Of a stretch of DNA of 16,678 bases, positions 6,181-14,481 are shown one piece after another. Positions within the stretch are counted from its first letter, which is position 1, and the number at the start of each line of letters is the position of its first letter. The stretch lies in NCBI RefSeq assembly GCF_020829685.1, contig NZ_JAIVFR010000027.1, positions 1-16,678 of the forward strand. Reading direction: 5' to 3'. The position numbers were made by a program, and so were the translations under genes. The stretch comes from Nostoc sp. CHAB 5715 (GTDB taxonomy: Bacteria > Cyanobacteriota > Cyanobacteriia > Cyanobacteriales > Nostocaceae). Under the pieces are notes generated by a model. The model had not been told where the DNA came from. It ran no database searches and saw nothing but the letters and a program-made list of their open reading frames with translations.

Positions 6181-7677
6181 ATGCTTAAAAACTTATTTTC
6201 ATTTAGCGATCGCTACCGCATCTTACATCAGACTTGGTTTGCCTTCTTTCTTACCTTTGTTTGTTGGTTTAACTTTGCTCCCTTTGCTACAACCATTGGT
6301 AAAGAACTACATTTAGCACCAGAGCAAATCAAAACTTTGGGCATCTGTAACCTTGCTCTCACAATTCCCGCACGGTTAATAATTGGGATGCTTCTGGATC
6401 GTTTTGGCCCCAGAATCACCTACTCAATCCTGCTGATGTTTGCGGTTGTTCCTTGTTTGGCGACGGCGCTAGCGCAAGATTTTAATCAATTAGTCATCAG
6501 TCGTTTGCTGATGGGAATTGTCGGATCTGGGTTTGTTGTGGGTATCCGCATGGTGGCGGAATGGTTCGAGCCGAAGGAGATGGGAATTGCCCAAGGTATT
6601 TATGGCGGTTGGGGTAACTTTGGGGCTTTTGGCGCAGAGTTTGCCTTGCCGATAATTGCAGTTTCTACTAGCTTTTTCGCTGGTGGTGCTTCTAACTGGC
6701 GGTTTGCGATCGCACTTACAGGGATCATTGCAGCGATTTACGGCGTAATTTATTACAACAGCGTCCAAGATACGCCCACTGGGAAAGTCTACAAAAAACC
6801 TAAGAAAAATGGTTCTCTAGAAGTCACCAGTATTAAAAGCTTCTGGGCGATGATTGTCTCAAATTTTGGTTTAATTTTCGCTCTAGGTTTATTAGCTTGG
6901 CGCTTAGAACAAAAGAACATTCACTTCCTAACTTTGAGCCAAATGTATCTGGCTTGGTTGCTATTAGCAGGATTGTTTGCTTACCAAAGTTACCAAGCTT
7001 GGCAGGTAAACCGAGAACTTCTAACTGGTAAAAAAACTTACGCTCCATCTGAACGCTTTCAATTTGGTCAAGTAGCCTTACTCGAATTCACTTACATAAC
7101 TAACTTTGGCAGCGAACTAGCAGTTGTTTCCATGCTCCCAGCATTCTTTGAAAAAACTTTTGCTTTAGAGCATGTTGTAGCTGGGATGATTGCTGCTACC
7201 TATCCATTCTTAAATTTGGTTTCTCGTCCCAGTGGTGGCTTAATTTCTGATAAATTTAGCTCCCGGAAATGGACAATGACAATTATCAGTGTCGGCATTG
7301 GTGTTAGTTATTTGATTGCACATTTTATTAATGGTAACTGGCCGATTCCGCTAGCGATCGCAGTTACAATGTTTGCCGCCTACTTTGCCCAAGCTGGCTG
7401 CGGTGCAACCTACAGCATCGTACCCCTAATTAAGAAAGAAGCCACTGGACAAATTGCCGGTAACGTGGGAGCTTACGGTAATTTTGGCGGCGTAGTTTAC
7501 CTGACAATTTTTAGCTTAACCGACGCTCCAACACTATTTAGCACAATGGGTATAGCTGCTTTAGTCTGTGCTTTCATGTGCGCCTTCTTCCTCAAAGAAC
7601 CAAAAGGTTCCTTTGCCGCCGCCTACGAAGGTGAATTACCAGAAAGCACAACTACTATCTTCTTAACCGAAGAATAA
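6181..7677 (+). CDS. nrtP: nitrate/nitrite permease NrtP (MFS, NNP family)
   Basis: A 498-residue polytopic membrane protein with ~12 helices, importing nitrate and nitrite across the plasma membrane. Both nitrate-signature motifs of the nitrate/nitrite porter family are present: GIYGGWGNFGAFG (139-151) and AGNVGAYGNFGG (426-437). Conserved substrate-site arginines are probably R123 (GIRMVAEWF) and R349 (SRPSGGLISD). The MFS loop GMLLDRFGPR is at 69-78. A long hydrophobic central segment (~220-275) is shared with other cyanobacterial NrtP proteins. Many freshwater strains, including Anabaena PCC 7120, use the ABC transporter NrtABCD at this position. Here a single permease gene replaces it. 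The start ATG at 6181 follows a GATTGGA stretch. Confidence 0.95.
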   Translation: MLKNLFSFSDRYRILHQTWFAFFLTFVCWFNFAPFATTIGKELHLAPEQIKTLGICNLALTIPARLIIGMLLDRFGPRITYSILLMFAVVPCLATALAQDFNQLVISRLLMGIVGSGFVVGIRMVAEWFEPKEMGIAQGIYGGWGNFGAFGAEFALPIIAVSTSFFAGGASNWRFAIALTGIIAAIYGVIYYNSVQDTPTGKVYKKPKKNGSLEVTSIKSFWAMIVSNFGLIFALGLLAWRLEQKNIHFLTLSQMYLAWLLLAGLFAYQSYQAWQVNRELLTGKKTYAPSERFQFGQVALLEFTYITNFGSELAVVSMLPAFFEKTFALEHVVAGMIAATYPFLNLVSRPSGGLISDKFSSRKWTMTIISVGIGVSYLIAHFINGNWPIPLAIAVTMFAAYFAQAGCGATYSIVPLIKKEATGQIAGNVGAYGNFGGVVYLTIFSLTDAPTLFSTMGIAALVCAFMCAFFLKEPKGSFAAAYEGELPESTTTIFLTEE

Positions 7678-7788
7678 TCAACTGAAGGATAAAGTAGTGA
7701 AATTAACTATCAAATTTGAATTAGGTAATTTTACACTTCATCCTTCTATAGCAATCTTAATTCATGAAAATCTCTTTTTCTTCTCTCT

Positions 7789-7860
7789 GCGCTCTTGGCG
7801 TCTTGGCGGTTCGTTAAAAAAATTTATGAAAAAAACGAACCGCCAAGACGCCAAGGACGC
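7789..7860 (+). repeat. 27-bp-stem hairpin between nrtP and narB
   Basis: Bases 7797-7815 pair perfectly with 7834-7852 (19 bp). The stem extends to 7789 and 7860 with two mismatches, giving ~27 bp around an A-rich 18-nt loop. The stem sequence belongs to a dispersed family (3803-3819, 15452-15485). A TTTTT run occurs ~13 nt later, so weak termination, RNA processing or stabilisation of the upstream message are all possible. It could also be a pair of oppositely inserted repeats. Confidence 0.8.
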
Positions 7861-7954
7861 AAAGGAATAAGAGTTTTTGCGTAACACACAAATTTCTCAA
7901 CCTGTCGCTACATCTGAGGTTACATAATCCAAATAACAAAATGGTACAACTGCC

Positions 7955-10201
7955 ATGAGTGAATTTACCAAAACCCTCTGTCCCTACTGTGGTGTTGGCT
8001 GCGGACTAGAAGTTTCACCTCCAGCCCAACTTGGCAAAGCAACTAATCGAGATAGCCAAGGAACTCCAACTTGGCGAGTGCGCGGTGATAAAGCTCATCC
8101 ATCCAGTCAAGGAATGGTTTGCGTCAAAGGCGCAACGATCGCAGAATCTTTAGATAAAAATAGATTACATTACCCAATGGTGCGAGACTCCTTAGATCAA
8201 GAGTTTCGGCGCGTTAGTTGGGATGAAGCTTTTAATCTAATCACACAGCGCATTCAAACTATCCGCTTCACCCAAGGGCCAGAAGCCTTATGTATGTATG
8301 GTTCCGGCCAGTTTCAAACTGAGGATTATTACATAGCCCAGAAACTCATGAAAGGCTGTCTGGGTACTAATAATTTTGATGCCAACTCTCGCTTATGTAT
8401 GTCTAGTGCAGTAGCTGGCTACATTCAAAGCTTTGGCTCAGATGGCCCGCCCTGCTGTTACGATGACTTGGAGTTAACTGAGTGTGCATTTTTAATTGGT
8501 ACTAATACAGCCGAATGTCACCCCATCGTTTTCAACCGATTGGAAAAATATCACAAAAAGAACCGCAAAGTCAAAATGATTGTGGTTGATCCCCGTCGCA
8601 CTCCAACCGCAGAAGCAGCTGACTTACATTTAGCGATTCGTCCCGGTACAGATATCGATTTGTTAAACGGCATCGCTCACTTGTTGATGCGCTGGAATTA
8701 TATCGATACCATGTTCATGGACGACTGCACCAGCAACTTTCCGGCTTATGCTGAAGTAATTCGCCACTATCCGCCAGAAGTAGTAGCTCGTCAATGTGGA
8801 ATCAGCATTGAAGATTTAGAAACAGCAGCACATTACTGGGGTGAATCAGAGCGGGTACTATCTCTGTGGTCAATGGGTGTAAATCAATCCTCAGAAGGGA
8901 CGGCTAAGGTAAGAACTATCATTAACCTGCATCTGATGACTGGACAGATTGGCAAACCTGGGGCTGGCCCTTTTTCCCTCACTGGTCAGCCAAACGCAAT
9001 GGGAGGAAGGGAAGCCGGAGGTTTGGGACATTTATTACCGGGTTATCGGGTGGTGAAAAATCCCCAGCACCGTGCAGAAGTTGAGGAGTTTTGGGGACTT
9101 AAGCCAGGACAGATTTCGCCAAATCCCGGTTTGACTGCTTGGGACATGATTACTGGCTTGGAAAATGGCGCTGTAGAGTTACTGTGGATTGCGGCTACCA
9201 ACCCAGCTGTAAGTATGCCAGATTTGGAGCGAACAAAGAAGGCATTATTGCGATCGCCTTTCACCATCTACCAAGACGCTTATTATCCCACAGAAACCTC
9301 TGCTTACGCTCATGTTCTGCTACCAGCAGCCCAGTGGGGTGAAAAAACTGGTGTAATGACAAACTCCGAACGGGTGGTAACTCTGTGTCAAGCATTTCGC
9401 CAATCGCCAAGAGAAGCTAAAGCCGATTGGCAAATTTTCGCCGAAGTTGGACGTAGATTAGGTTTTGAGAGAGAATTTGCCTTTGCTAACTCCGCCGAAG
9501 TTTATGCTGAGTTTGTCAAACTAACTAAAACTCGCCCCTGCGATATGACGGGTATCAGTCACGCGCAATTACAAGCAGAAGGCCCGACTCAATGGCCTCA
9601 TCCAGAAGAGGGGAGTGGGGAATGGGGAGTAGGGAGTGGTGAATCCCCTACTCCCCACTCCCTACTCCCTACTCCCCCCAAAAGACTTTACACCAATCTC
9701 CGCTTCCACACCCCTGATGGACGCGCTCGATTTGGGGCATATTACTCAAAGGGATTGGCAGAACCACCAAACCCAGATTATCCTTTTGTGCTAACTACTG
9801 GCAGACTTTACGGACATTGGCATACGCAGACACGCACTGGGCGAATTGAAAAAATTTGTAAAATGCATCCCGAACCGTTTATCGAAATTCATCCCCGTGA
9901 TGCTGCTCGGTTAGGTATTGTAGATAGTATGTATGTAGAAGTGCGATCGCGTCGGGGTAAAGCGAAGTTTCCTGCTAAAGTGACAAAAGCGATCGCGCCT
10001 GGTACAGTTTTTGTCCCCATGCATTGGGGTTCGCTGTGGGCAGATAATGCCGAAGCCAACGCCCTCACCCATCCAGAATCTTGCCCCGATTCGCTCCAAC
10101 CAGAATTAAAAGCCTGTGCTGTGCAGCTGATACCAATCTCTGTGGAAGTTACAGTCAAAGATAAAGATTATCAAAAAATTGGGCTTAAAACCCCGTCATA
10201 G
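7955..10201 (+). CDS. narB: ferredoxin-nitrate reductase NarB
   Basis: Reduces nitrate to nitrite with ferredoxin in the cytoplasm, using a bis-MGD molybdenum cofactor and one [4Fe-4S] cluster. Cluster cysteines are C9, C12 and C16 (CPYCGVGC) and C56 (MVCVKG). The likely molybdenum-ligand cysteine is C148 in [10 protein letters not shown]. Conserved DMSO-reductase-family segments follow ([20 protein letters not shown] at 307-326, [10 protein letters not shown] at 344-353). The C-terminal molybdopterin-binding domain is at ~580-730. It has 748 residues; residues ~552-575 are a low-complexity insert of repeat DNA lying between the catalytic body and the C-terminal domain. It is third in nirA-nrtP-narB. 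I see no NtcA site of its own in the 277-bp spacer, so co-transcription from the nirA promoter is likely. Confidence 0.96.
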   Translation: MSEFTKTLCPYCGVGCGLEVSPPAQLGKATNRDSQGTPTWRVRGDKAHPSSQGMVCVKGATIAESLDKNRLHYPMVRDSLDQEFRRVSWDEAFNLITQRIQTIRFTQGPEALCMYGSGQFQTEDYYIAQKLMKGCLGTNNFDANSRLCMSSAVAGYIQSFGSDGPPCCYDDLELTECAFLIGTNTAECHPIVFNRLEKYHKKNRKVKMIVVDPRRTPTAEAADLHLAIRPGTDIDLLNGIAHLLMRWNYIDTMFMDDCTSNFPAYAEVIRHYPPEVVARQCGISIEDLETAAHYWGESERVLSLWSMGVNQSSEGTAKVRTIINLHLMTGQIGKPGAGPFSLTGQPNAMGGREAGGLGHLLPGYRVVKNPQHRAEVEEFWGLKPGQISPNPGLTAWDMITGLENGAVELLWIAATNPAVSMPDLERTKKALLRSPFTIYQDAYYPTETSAYAHVLLPAAQWGEKTGVMTNSERVVTLCQAFRQSPREAKADWQIFAEVGRRLGFEREFAFANSAEVYAEFVKLTKTRPCDMTGISHAQLQAEGPTQWPHPEEGSGEWGVGSGESPTPHSLLPTPPKRLYTNLRFHTPDGRARFGAYYSKGLAEPPNPDYPFVLTTGRLYGHWHTQTRTGRIEKICKMHPEPFIEIHPRDAARLGIVDSMYVEVRSRRGKAKFPAKVTKAIAPGTVFVPMHWGSLWADNAEANALTHPESCPDSLQPELKACAVQLIPISVEVTVKDKDYQKIGLKTPS
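9608..9680 (+). repeat. in-frame heptamer/palindrome insertion inside narB
   Basis: GGGAGTGGGGAATGGGGAGT-type heptamers begin at 9611 and encode [10 protein letters not shown], as in the nirA insert. GGGAGTAGGGAGTGG (9625-9639) pairs perfectly with 9655-9669 around a 15-nt loop. The flanking protein (GPTQWPHPE ... [18 protein letters not shown]) is normal NarB. The repeat unit is 7 bp, so only some copy numbers keep the frame. Confidence 0.8.
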
Positions 10202-10392
10202 GTAATTAATAATCATCAATAGGTAATTTAGTCAATAATGAATAGCCAATAGTGATTATAATTTTTTATGGCTCTCTACTATTGACCCATACCAATTACC
10301 ATATTTCAAGAGGCTAAATTTCTAGTAACCAGAGGTTTGACTAGCGCCTAGTTGAGCTATGGGAAAGAATAAAAATTAGATAGTATTACAAA

Positions 10393-10563
10393 TAGGGCTA
10401 TTTCATTCTCATCTAGCCCGCCTCAGAATGAATTCTGAGGCTAATAGCAAAAGTCCACGCTTAGTGGACTAAGAAAGGCTTTTAGTCCACTAAGCGTGGA
10501 CTTGGACTATGAGCCGCGGAACTTCAGTTCTGGGCGGTTTATGTCTAGAACGAAATAGCCCTG
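10393..10563. mobile_element. 171-bp MITE, family copy A, with target duplication
   Basis: The ends TAGGGCTATTTCATTC (10393-10408) and 10548-10563 (reverse complement CAGGGCTATTTCGTTC) match at 14 of 16 positions. GTATTACAAAT flanks the element at 10383-10393 and 10564-10574, a 10-11-bp direct repeat read as a target duplication. The ends match copy B at 14871-15076. There is no coding capacity, so movement would need a transposase elsewhere. A palindromic element fills its interior. Confidence 0.8.
10417..10538. repeat. cloverleaf-like palindromic element, copy 1
   Basis: Order: CCCGC, hairpin CCTCAGAATGAATTCTGAGG, the conserved stretch GCTAATAGCAAAAGTC, a long hairpin (GTCCACGCTTAGTGGAC repeated inverted at ~10485-10501), hairpin GGAACTTCAGTTC, then GGGCGG. 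The same layout with different arm sequences occurs at 11814-11938. It sits inside the MITE at 10393-10563. It may be a mobile palindrome or encode a structured RNA. Confidence 0.7.
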
Positions 10564-10639
10564 GTATTACAAATCATATTTTTTAATCCTCTAGATTCAT
10601 CTATGGGATTTTCTTTTATTTAAAAATCGGGTGCAGCAA

Positions 10640-11098
10640 ATGAAAAAGTTACTGAGAGAAATTCTAGGAGCTACCAAAGATGAGAACTTCATGCACATCA
10701 TTGAAAACATAGAAGTAATAGTTTCTAAAGTTCTATCTATTTTTATGGTGCTCGTAATTTTGGTAGCGATCGCGGATTTAGGAGTATTTATTCTTAAAGA
10801 GTTATTTACAGCGCCTTATGCCAAATTTAACACAACATTGTATAAAATTTTTGGGCTGTTTTTGAATATTTTAATTGCTTTAGAAATTTTAGAGAATATC
10901 ACAGCTTATTTACGAAAACACGTTTTTCAAGTTGAATTAGTTATTGTCACATCTTTAATTGCTGTTGCCAGAAAAATTATTATTCTTGACTTAGAAAAAG
11001 TTGGAGGTATTGATATAATTGGTTTAGGAATTGCTATTCTTGCCCTGTCAATTAGTTATTTGATAATTCGTCTTAGTAATTCCAATAATAACCGTTAA
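10640..11098 (+). CDS. PsiE-family membrane protein
   Basis: A 152-residue protein (155 if the GTG at 10631 is used) with four predicted membrane helices at about residues 28-54, 68-84, 98-115 and 124-145. The pair LEILENITAYLRKH and VELVIVTSLIAVARKIIILD is characteristic of the phosphate-starvation-inducible PsiE family. The molecular function of PsiE is unknown. It lies between narB and narM on the same strand, 438 bp after narB and 73 bp before narM. The narB side of the gap contains a MITE, so whether it belongs to the nitrate operon is uncertain. I prefer the ATG because it is internal to the alignable core; no clear ribosome site supports either start. Confidence 0.8.
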   Translation: MKKLLREILGATKDENFMHIIENIEVIVSKVLSIFMVLVILVAIADLGVFILKELFTAPYAKFNTTLYKIFGLFLNILIALEILENITAYLRKHVFQVELVIVTSLIAVARKIIILDLEKVGGIDIIGLGIAILALSISYLIIRLSNSNNNR

Positions 11099-11171
11099 AA
11101 TAAAGACTTAATAAGCTTTTGTTTGAGAATAATTTAGTTAGATATAGGTTAGTCTGATTTTTTTGCATCTT

Positions 11172-11624
11172 ATGACAGATTTCTTTGAATTTGAAGCAGA
11201 CTTTGTTGATTCCCTGCGCTGTATCCCCATGCAGGTGCGTTGCAAATTAGATACTTGTGGCATCAAACTAAAATTGTCTGATTGGAATCAAATGACTACA
11301 GCCGAGCGTCAAGCTTTAGTCGAATTACCTTGCACTACAGAAACAGAAATTCAGTCTTACCGCGAGCATATCCAGCAATTAATTCTACAACGCACGGGTA
11401 TACCACCTACAAAATTGCCCATCGAGCCACATCCCGCATGGCTTGACTCTGCCACTGTACCACCTAGCATCCAAGAAAAAGCTCAAGAAATAGGTGTAAC
11501 CCTAACACAGCAACATTGGGCAGGTTTAACGCCCTTACAGCGTTTTGCCTTGATAAAACTCAGCCGCCCAGGACATGAAAACAAAAACTTTAACAGAGCG
11601 ATCGCAGAATTCCATCTGCTTTAA
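11172..11624 (+). CDS. narM: nitrate reductase accessory protein NarM
   Basis: A 150-residue soluble protein recognisable as the cyanobacterial nitrate-reductase-associated family (NarM), required for nitrate reductase activity in Synechococcus elongatus and reported to interact with NarB. The opening FFEFEADFVDSLRCIPMQVR is the family hallmark. The sequence has an internal duplication: residues 30-52 and 108-130 share G-(I/V)-x-L-x4-W-x2-(M/L)-T-x3-R-x-A-L-(V/I)-x-L with identical spacing. I use the ATG at 11172 rather than the upstream TTG at 11163, because the ATG begins at the conserved MTDFF. It likely helps NarB mature, for example during cofactor insertion; the mechanism is not visible here. 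Confidence 0.9.
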   Translation: MTDFFEFEADFVDSLRCIPMQVRCKLDTCGIKLKLSDWNQMTTAERQALVELPCTTETEIQSYREHIQQLILQRTGIPPTKLPIEPHPAWLDSATVPPSIQEKAQEIGVTLTQQHWAGLTPLQRFALIKLSRPGHENKNFNRAIAEFHLL

Positions 11625-11760
11625 TTAGTCAATAGTCATTAACAGGACAACTTTGTTAACTTGCCGCCCTGAAATCATGCATTACTTTATAAACAACTAT
11701 TAACTATTGACTCTAAACTATTAACTATTAGCTAATACAGCACATTTCATCTGAATGAGT
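11625..11760. repeat. ACTATTA-type heptamer repeats after narM
   Basis: AGTCAATAGT (11627-11636) is inverted at 11703-11712, and ACTATTA heptamers recur at ~11697-11735. This is repeat spacer; similar text follows narB at 10201-10300. The inverted repeat could act as a weak terminator, but it has no adjacent T run. Confidence 0.5.
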
Positions 11761-11787
11761 TACACAAGGGCGGGCAGGATGCCATTG

Positions 11788-11981
11788 GTGTCAACTTAAC
11801 GTGAAAGTCATGTCCCGCAAGGAACTGAAGTTCCTTGCTAATAGCAAAAGTCATCTGAAGATGACTAAATATACCCAAAATCTTTAGTCTACTTCAGTAG
11901 ACTTTAGCTATTAGCCTTGAACTTTAGTTCCAGGCGGGTGAGGAAGCAAACAGTTAAGCCATTTCTAGCTTAAGTTGACAC
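11788..11981. mobile_element. inverted-repeat element carrying cloverleaf copy 2
   Basis: GTGTCAACTTAA (11788-11799) has an exact reverse complement at 11970-11981. Outside it, weaker complementarity continues (GGCAGGATGCCATTG against GGCAATGCCATGCC at 11987-12000). The interior 11814-11938 is a palindromic element: CCCGC, hairpin AAGGAACTGAAGTTCCTT, GCTAATAGCAAAAGTC, hairpins GTCATCTGAAGATGAC and GTCTACTTCAGTAGAC, GACTTTAGCTATTAGC (complementary to the earlier stretch except at one position), hairpin GAACTTTAGTTC, then GCGGG. It has no coding capacity. Confidence 0.7.
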
Positions 11982-12063
11982 GTATGGGCAATGCCATGCC
12001 CCTACCAGCGTATTTGTATCATTATAAATGCTCATTAGCTTAGTAAAGGATTGAGTTTCAAAG

Positions 12064-12273
12064 CTCCCGGGTTAACGTTAGTGACTCCCGGCTTAACGTT
12101 AGTGACTCCCGGTTTAACGTTAGTGGCTCCCGGCTTAACGTTAGTGGCTCCCGGCTTAACGTTAGTGGCTCCCGGCTTAACATTAGTGGCTCCCGGCTTA
12201 ACGTTAGCGGTTCCCGGCTTAACGTTAGTGGCTCCCGATTTAACGTTAGTGACTCCCGATTTAACGTTAACGT
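12064..12273. repeat. 10 x 21-bp tandem array downstream of narM
   Basis: Ten 21-bp units with core CTCCCGGCTTAACGTTAGTG, exactly 210 bp. The last unit is diverged and merges into the end of the next element. All six frames stay largely open because the unit is a multiple of 3, but there is no ribosome site and the encoded peptides are monotonous, so I call no gene. Confidence 0.9.
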
Positions 12274-12418
12274 GAGTTCGACGATCAACCTCTCCCTCCC
12301 AGCCTCCCTCTGGGAAACGGAAAGGGAGGAGCAACGAAAAATTCAGCTTTTTGCTCCCCTCTCCGTGTCGGAGAGGGGTTGGGGGAGAGGTCAAATAAGA
12401 CTTGTCGAACTCACGTTA
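12268..12418. mobile_element. 151-bp MITE-like element
   Basis: TAACGTGAGTTCGAC (12268-12282) has a perfect 15-bp reverse complement at 12404-12418. The interior has the hairpin CCCCTCTCC-GTGTC-GGAGAGGGG and purine-rich text of the same family as 4008-4067. I see no clear target duplication. It lies ~12 bp past the end of the FG-GAP gene, and the hairpin could serve as a terminator for either flank. Confidence 0.65.
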
Positions 12419-12429
12419 TTTTAGGCGAA

Positions 12430-14460
12430 CTACGCTTGCAAGACAAAATCTGATGCAGTGAGAGTTGGCGCACCAGTTAGAACCGCAAATGGACCACCGA
12501 TGCCAAAACCAGCGACGCTACCATTAGAGTTGTAGAACAACTGCCCAGTTACAGGGTTGTAGACAATCACAGCAGTGCTGGCTGCCCCATTAGAAGTGAC
12601 TTCAAAGTTACTAGCATTACTAAAACCGGTTCCCACAGCAGAAGTAATTGCACTAAAGGTAGTTTTATCCAGTACAATCTTGTCACCTTGGGACTGTTTG
12701 AAATCAGAGATGGTATCTAAACCAACAGCAGAACTGTCAAAGCGAGCATTGGTATCGTAAAGGAATCTGTCAGCACCGATGCCACCGACAAGGGTATCAT
12801 TGCCAGCACCGCCGATAAGGATATCATTGCCAGCACCGCCTTCCAGTAGGTCGTTGCCAGCTTTGCCGTCGATGGTGTCATTGCCAGCTTTGCCGTCGAT
12901 GATATCCTTATTAATTGTGCCGATAAGAGTGTCTGCACGGGGAGTTCCTGTCACTTCAGGAGTGCCGCCGATATTCGTCCCGCCAAATAACACATAGCTC
13001 TGCCCTGAATCGGTGCCGTTGGGGTCGGCATAGAATGCCCCAATAATCAGGTCGTCGAAGCCATCGGCGTTGACATCTCCGGCACTGCTGACAGAATAGC
13101 CTGACCAGTCACCCTCTGCGATGCCGTTGATGGTGAAGCCGTTAGCGCCGTTGAGGGTGGAGAGGTTGAGAGTGGCGCTCCATCCTGTGTTGCCAAACAC
13201 TACGTAGCTTTGCCCAGAATCGGTGCCGTTGGGGTCGGCATTAAATGCCCCGATAATCAGGTCGTCGAAGCCGTCGCCATTGACATCTCCGGCACTGCTG
13301 ACAGAAGTGCCTGATTTGTCACCCGCTGCGATGCCGTTGATGGTGAAGCCGTTAGCGCCGTTGAGGTTAGAGAGGTTGAGAGTGGCGCTAAAGCCTGTGC
13401 TCTTGCCAAACACCACGTAGCTCTGCCCAGATTGCGAGCCGTTGGGGTCGGCACCGTATGCCCCAATAATCAGGTCGTCGATGCCGTCATTGTTGACATC
13501 TCCGGCACTGCTTGCAGAAAAGCCTGAGATGTCACCCGCTGCGATGCCGTTGATGGTGAAGCCGTTAGCGCCGTTGAGGGTGGAGAGGTTGAGAGTGGCG
13601 CTAAAGCCTGTGCTTTTGCCAAACACCACGTAGCTCTGCCCTGAATCGGTGTAGCCGTTGGCGTTGGCATAGAGTGCCCCGATAATCAGGTCAGCGATGC
13701 CGTCATTGTTGACATCTCCGGCACTGCTTGCAGAAAAGCCTGACCAGTCACCCGCTGCGATGCCGTTGATGGTGAAGCCATTAGTGCCGTTGAGGTCTGA
13801 GAGGTTGAGAGTGGCGTCAAAGCCTGTGCTTTTGCCAAACACCACGTAGCTCTGCCCTGAATTAGTGCCGTTGGCGTCGGCACTCTCTGCCCCAATAATC
13901 AGGTCAGCGATGCCGTCATTGTTGACATCTCCGGCACTGCTGACAGACCTGCCTAAGGTGTCACCCGCCACGATGCCGTTGATGGTGAAGCCGTTAGTGC
14001 CATCGAGGTTATAGAGGTTGAGAGTGGCGTCAAAGCCTGTGCTTTTGCCAAACACCACGTAGCTCTGCCCAGAAAAAGAGCCGTTGGGGTCGGCAGCATA
14101 TGCCCCGATAATCAGGTCAGCGATGCCGTCATTGTTGACATCTCCGGCACTGCTGACAGAAGTGGCGGTGTCACCCGCTGCGATGCCGTTGATGGTGAAG
14201 CCGTTAGCGCCGTTGAGGTTAGAGAGGTTGAGAGTGGAGCTAAAGCCGTTGCTGCTGCCAAACACCACGTAGCTCTGCCCTGAATCGGTGCCGTTGGCGT
14301 CGGCAGCGTATCCCGCGATAATCAAGTCGTCGAAGCCGTCATTGTTGACATCTCCGGCACTGCTGACAGAATAGCCTAATTGGTCACCCGCCGCGATGCC
14401 GTTGATGGTGAAGCCGTTAGCGCCGTCGAGGTTAGAGAGATTAAATGATGAAATAACCAT
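12430..14460 (-). CDS. FG-GAP beta-propeller protein with RTX secretion domain
   Basis: A 676-residue, strongly repetitive protein. Residues 1-495 contain seven ~70-residue repeats. Each has NGFTINGI.AGD, SSAGDVN.DG..DLIIGA and GQSYVVFG, the FG-GAP (integrin-alpha-like) calcium-binding unit. Seven copies fit a seven-bladed propeller. Residues 505-562 hold RTX nonapeptides (GKAGND, GGAGND and GGIGAD variants), and ~563-676 is the DRFLYD...-type C-terminal region seen in type I-secreted proteins. There is no N-terminal signal, consistent with C-terminal type I secretion. Likely extracellular or in the sheath, binding Ca2+; ligand unknown. A strong ribosome site AGGAG (14471-14467) lies 6 nt before the ATG. 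Repeats 2-7 are nearly identical in DNA, which points to recent amplification or conversion. No type I exporter genes are nearby. Confidence 0.9.
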   Translation of the reverse strand: MVISSFNLSNLDGANGFTINGIAAGDQLGYSVSSAGDVNNDGFDDLIIAGYAADANGTDSGQSYVVFGSSNGFSSTLNLSNLNGANGFTINGIAAGDTATSVSSAGDVNNDGIADLIIGAYAADPNGSFSGQSYVVFGKSTGFDATLNLYNLDGTNGFTINGIVAGDTLGRSVSSAGDVNNDGIADLIIGAESADANGTNSGQSYVVFGKSTGFDATLNLSDLNGTNGFTINGIAAGDWSGFSASSAGDVNNDGIADLIIGALYANANGYTDSGQSYVVFGKSTGFSATLNLSTLNGANGFTINGIAAGDISGFSASSAGDVNNDGIDDLIIGAYGADPNGSQSGQSYVVFGKSTGFSATLNLSNLNGANGFTINGIAAGDKSGTSVSSAGDVNGDGFDDLIIGAFNADPNGTDSGQSYVVFGNTGWSATLNLSTLNGANGFTINGIAEGDWSGYSVSSAGDVNADGFDDLIIGAFYADPNGTDSGQSYVLFGGTNIGGTPEVTGTPRADTLIGTINKDIIDGKAGNDTIDGKAGNDLLEGGAGNDILIGGAGNDTLVGGIGADRFLYDTNARFDSSAVGLDTISDFKQSQGDKIVLDKTTFSAITSAVGTGFSNASNFEVTSNGAASTAVIVYNPVTGQLFYNSNGSVAGFGIGGPFAVLTGAPTLTASDFVLQA

Positions 14461-14481
14461 GATTTTCTCCTATGTTTATAG

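Noticed and set aside
5864..6316. 150-aa open frame through the 21-bp array, plus reverse-strand frames
   Set aside because: The frame is open only because the repeat unit is a multiple of 3. The peptide is monotonous, has no ribosome site and overlaps the nrtP start.
12035..12394. 119-aa frame reading TNVKPGA repeats over the second array
   Set aside because: Several frames on both strands are equally open across the array, and flanking residues come from a known inverted-repeat element. Not a gene.
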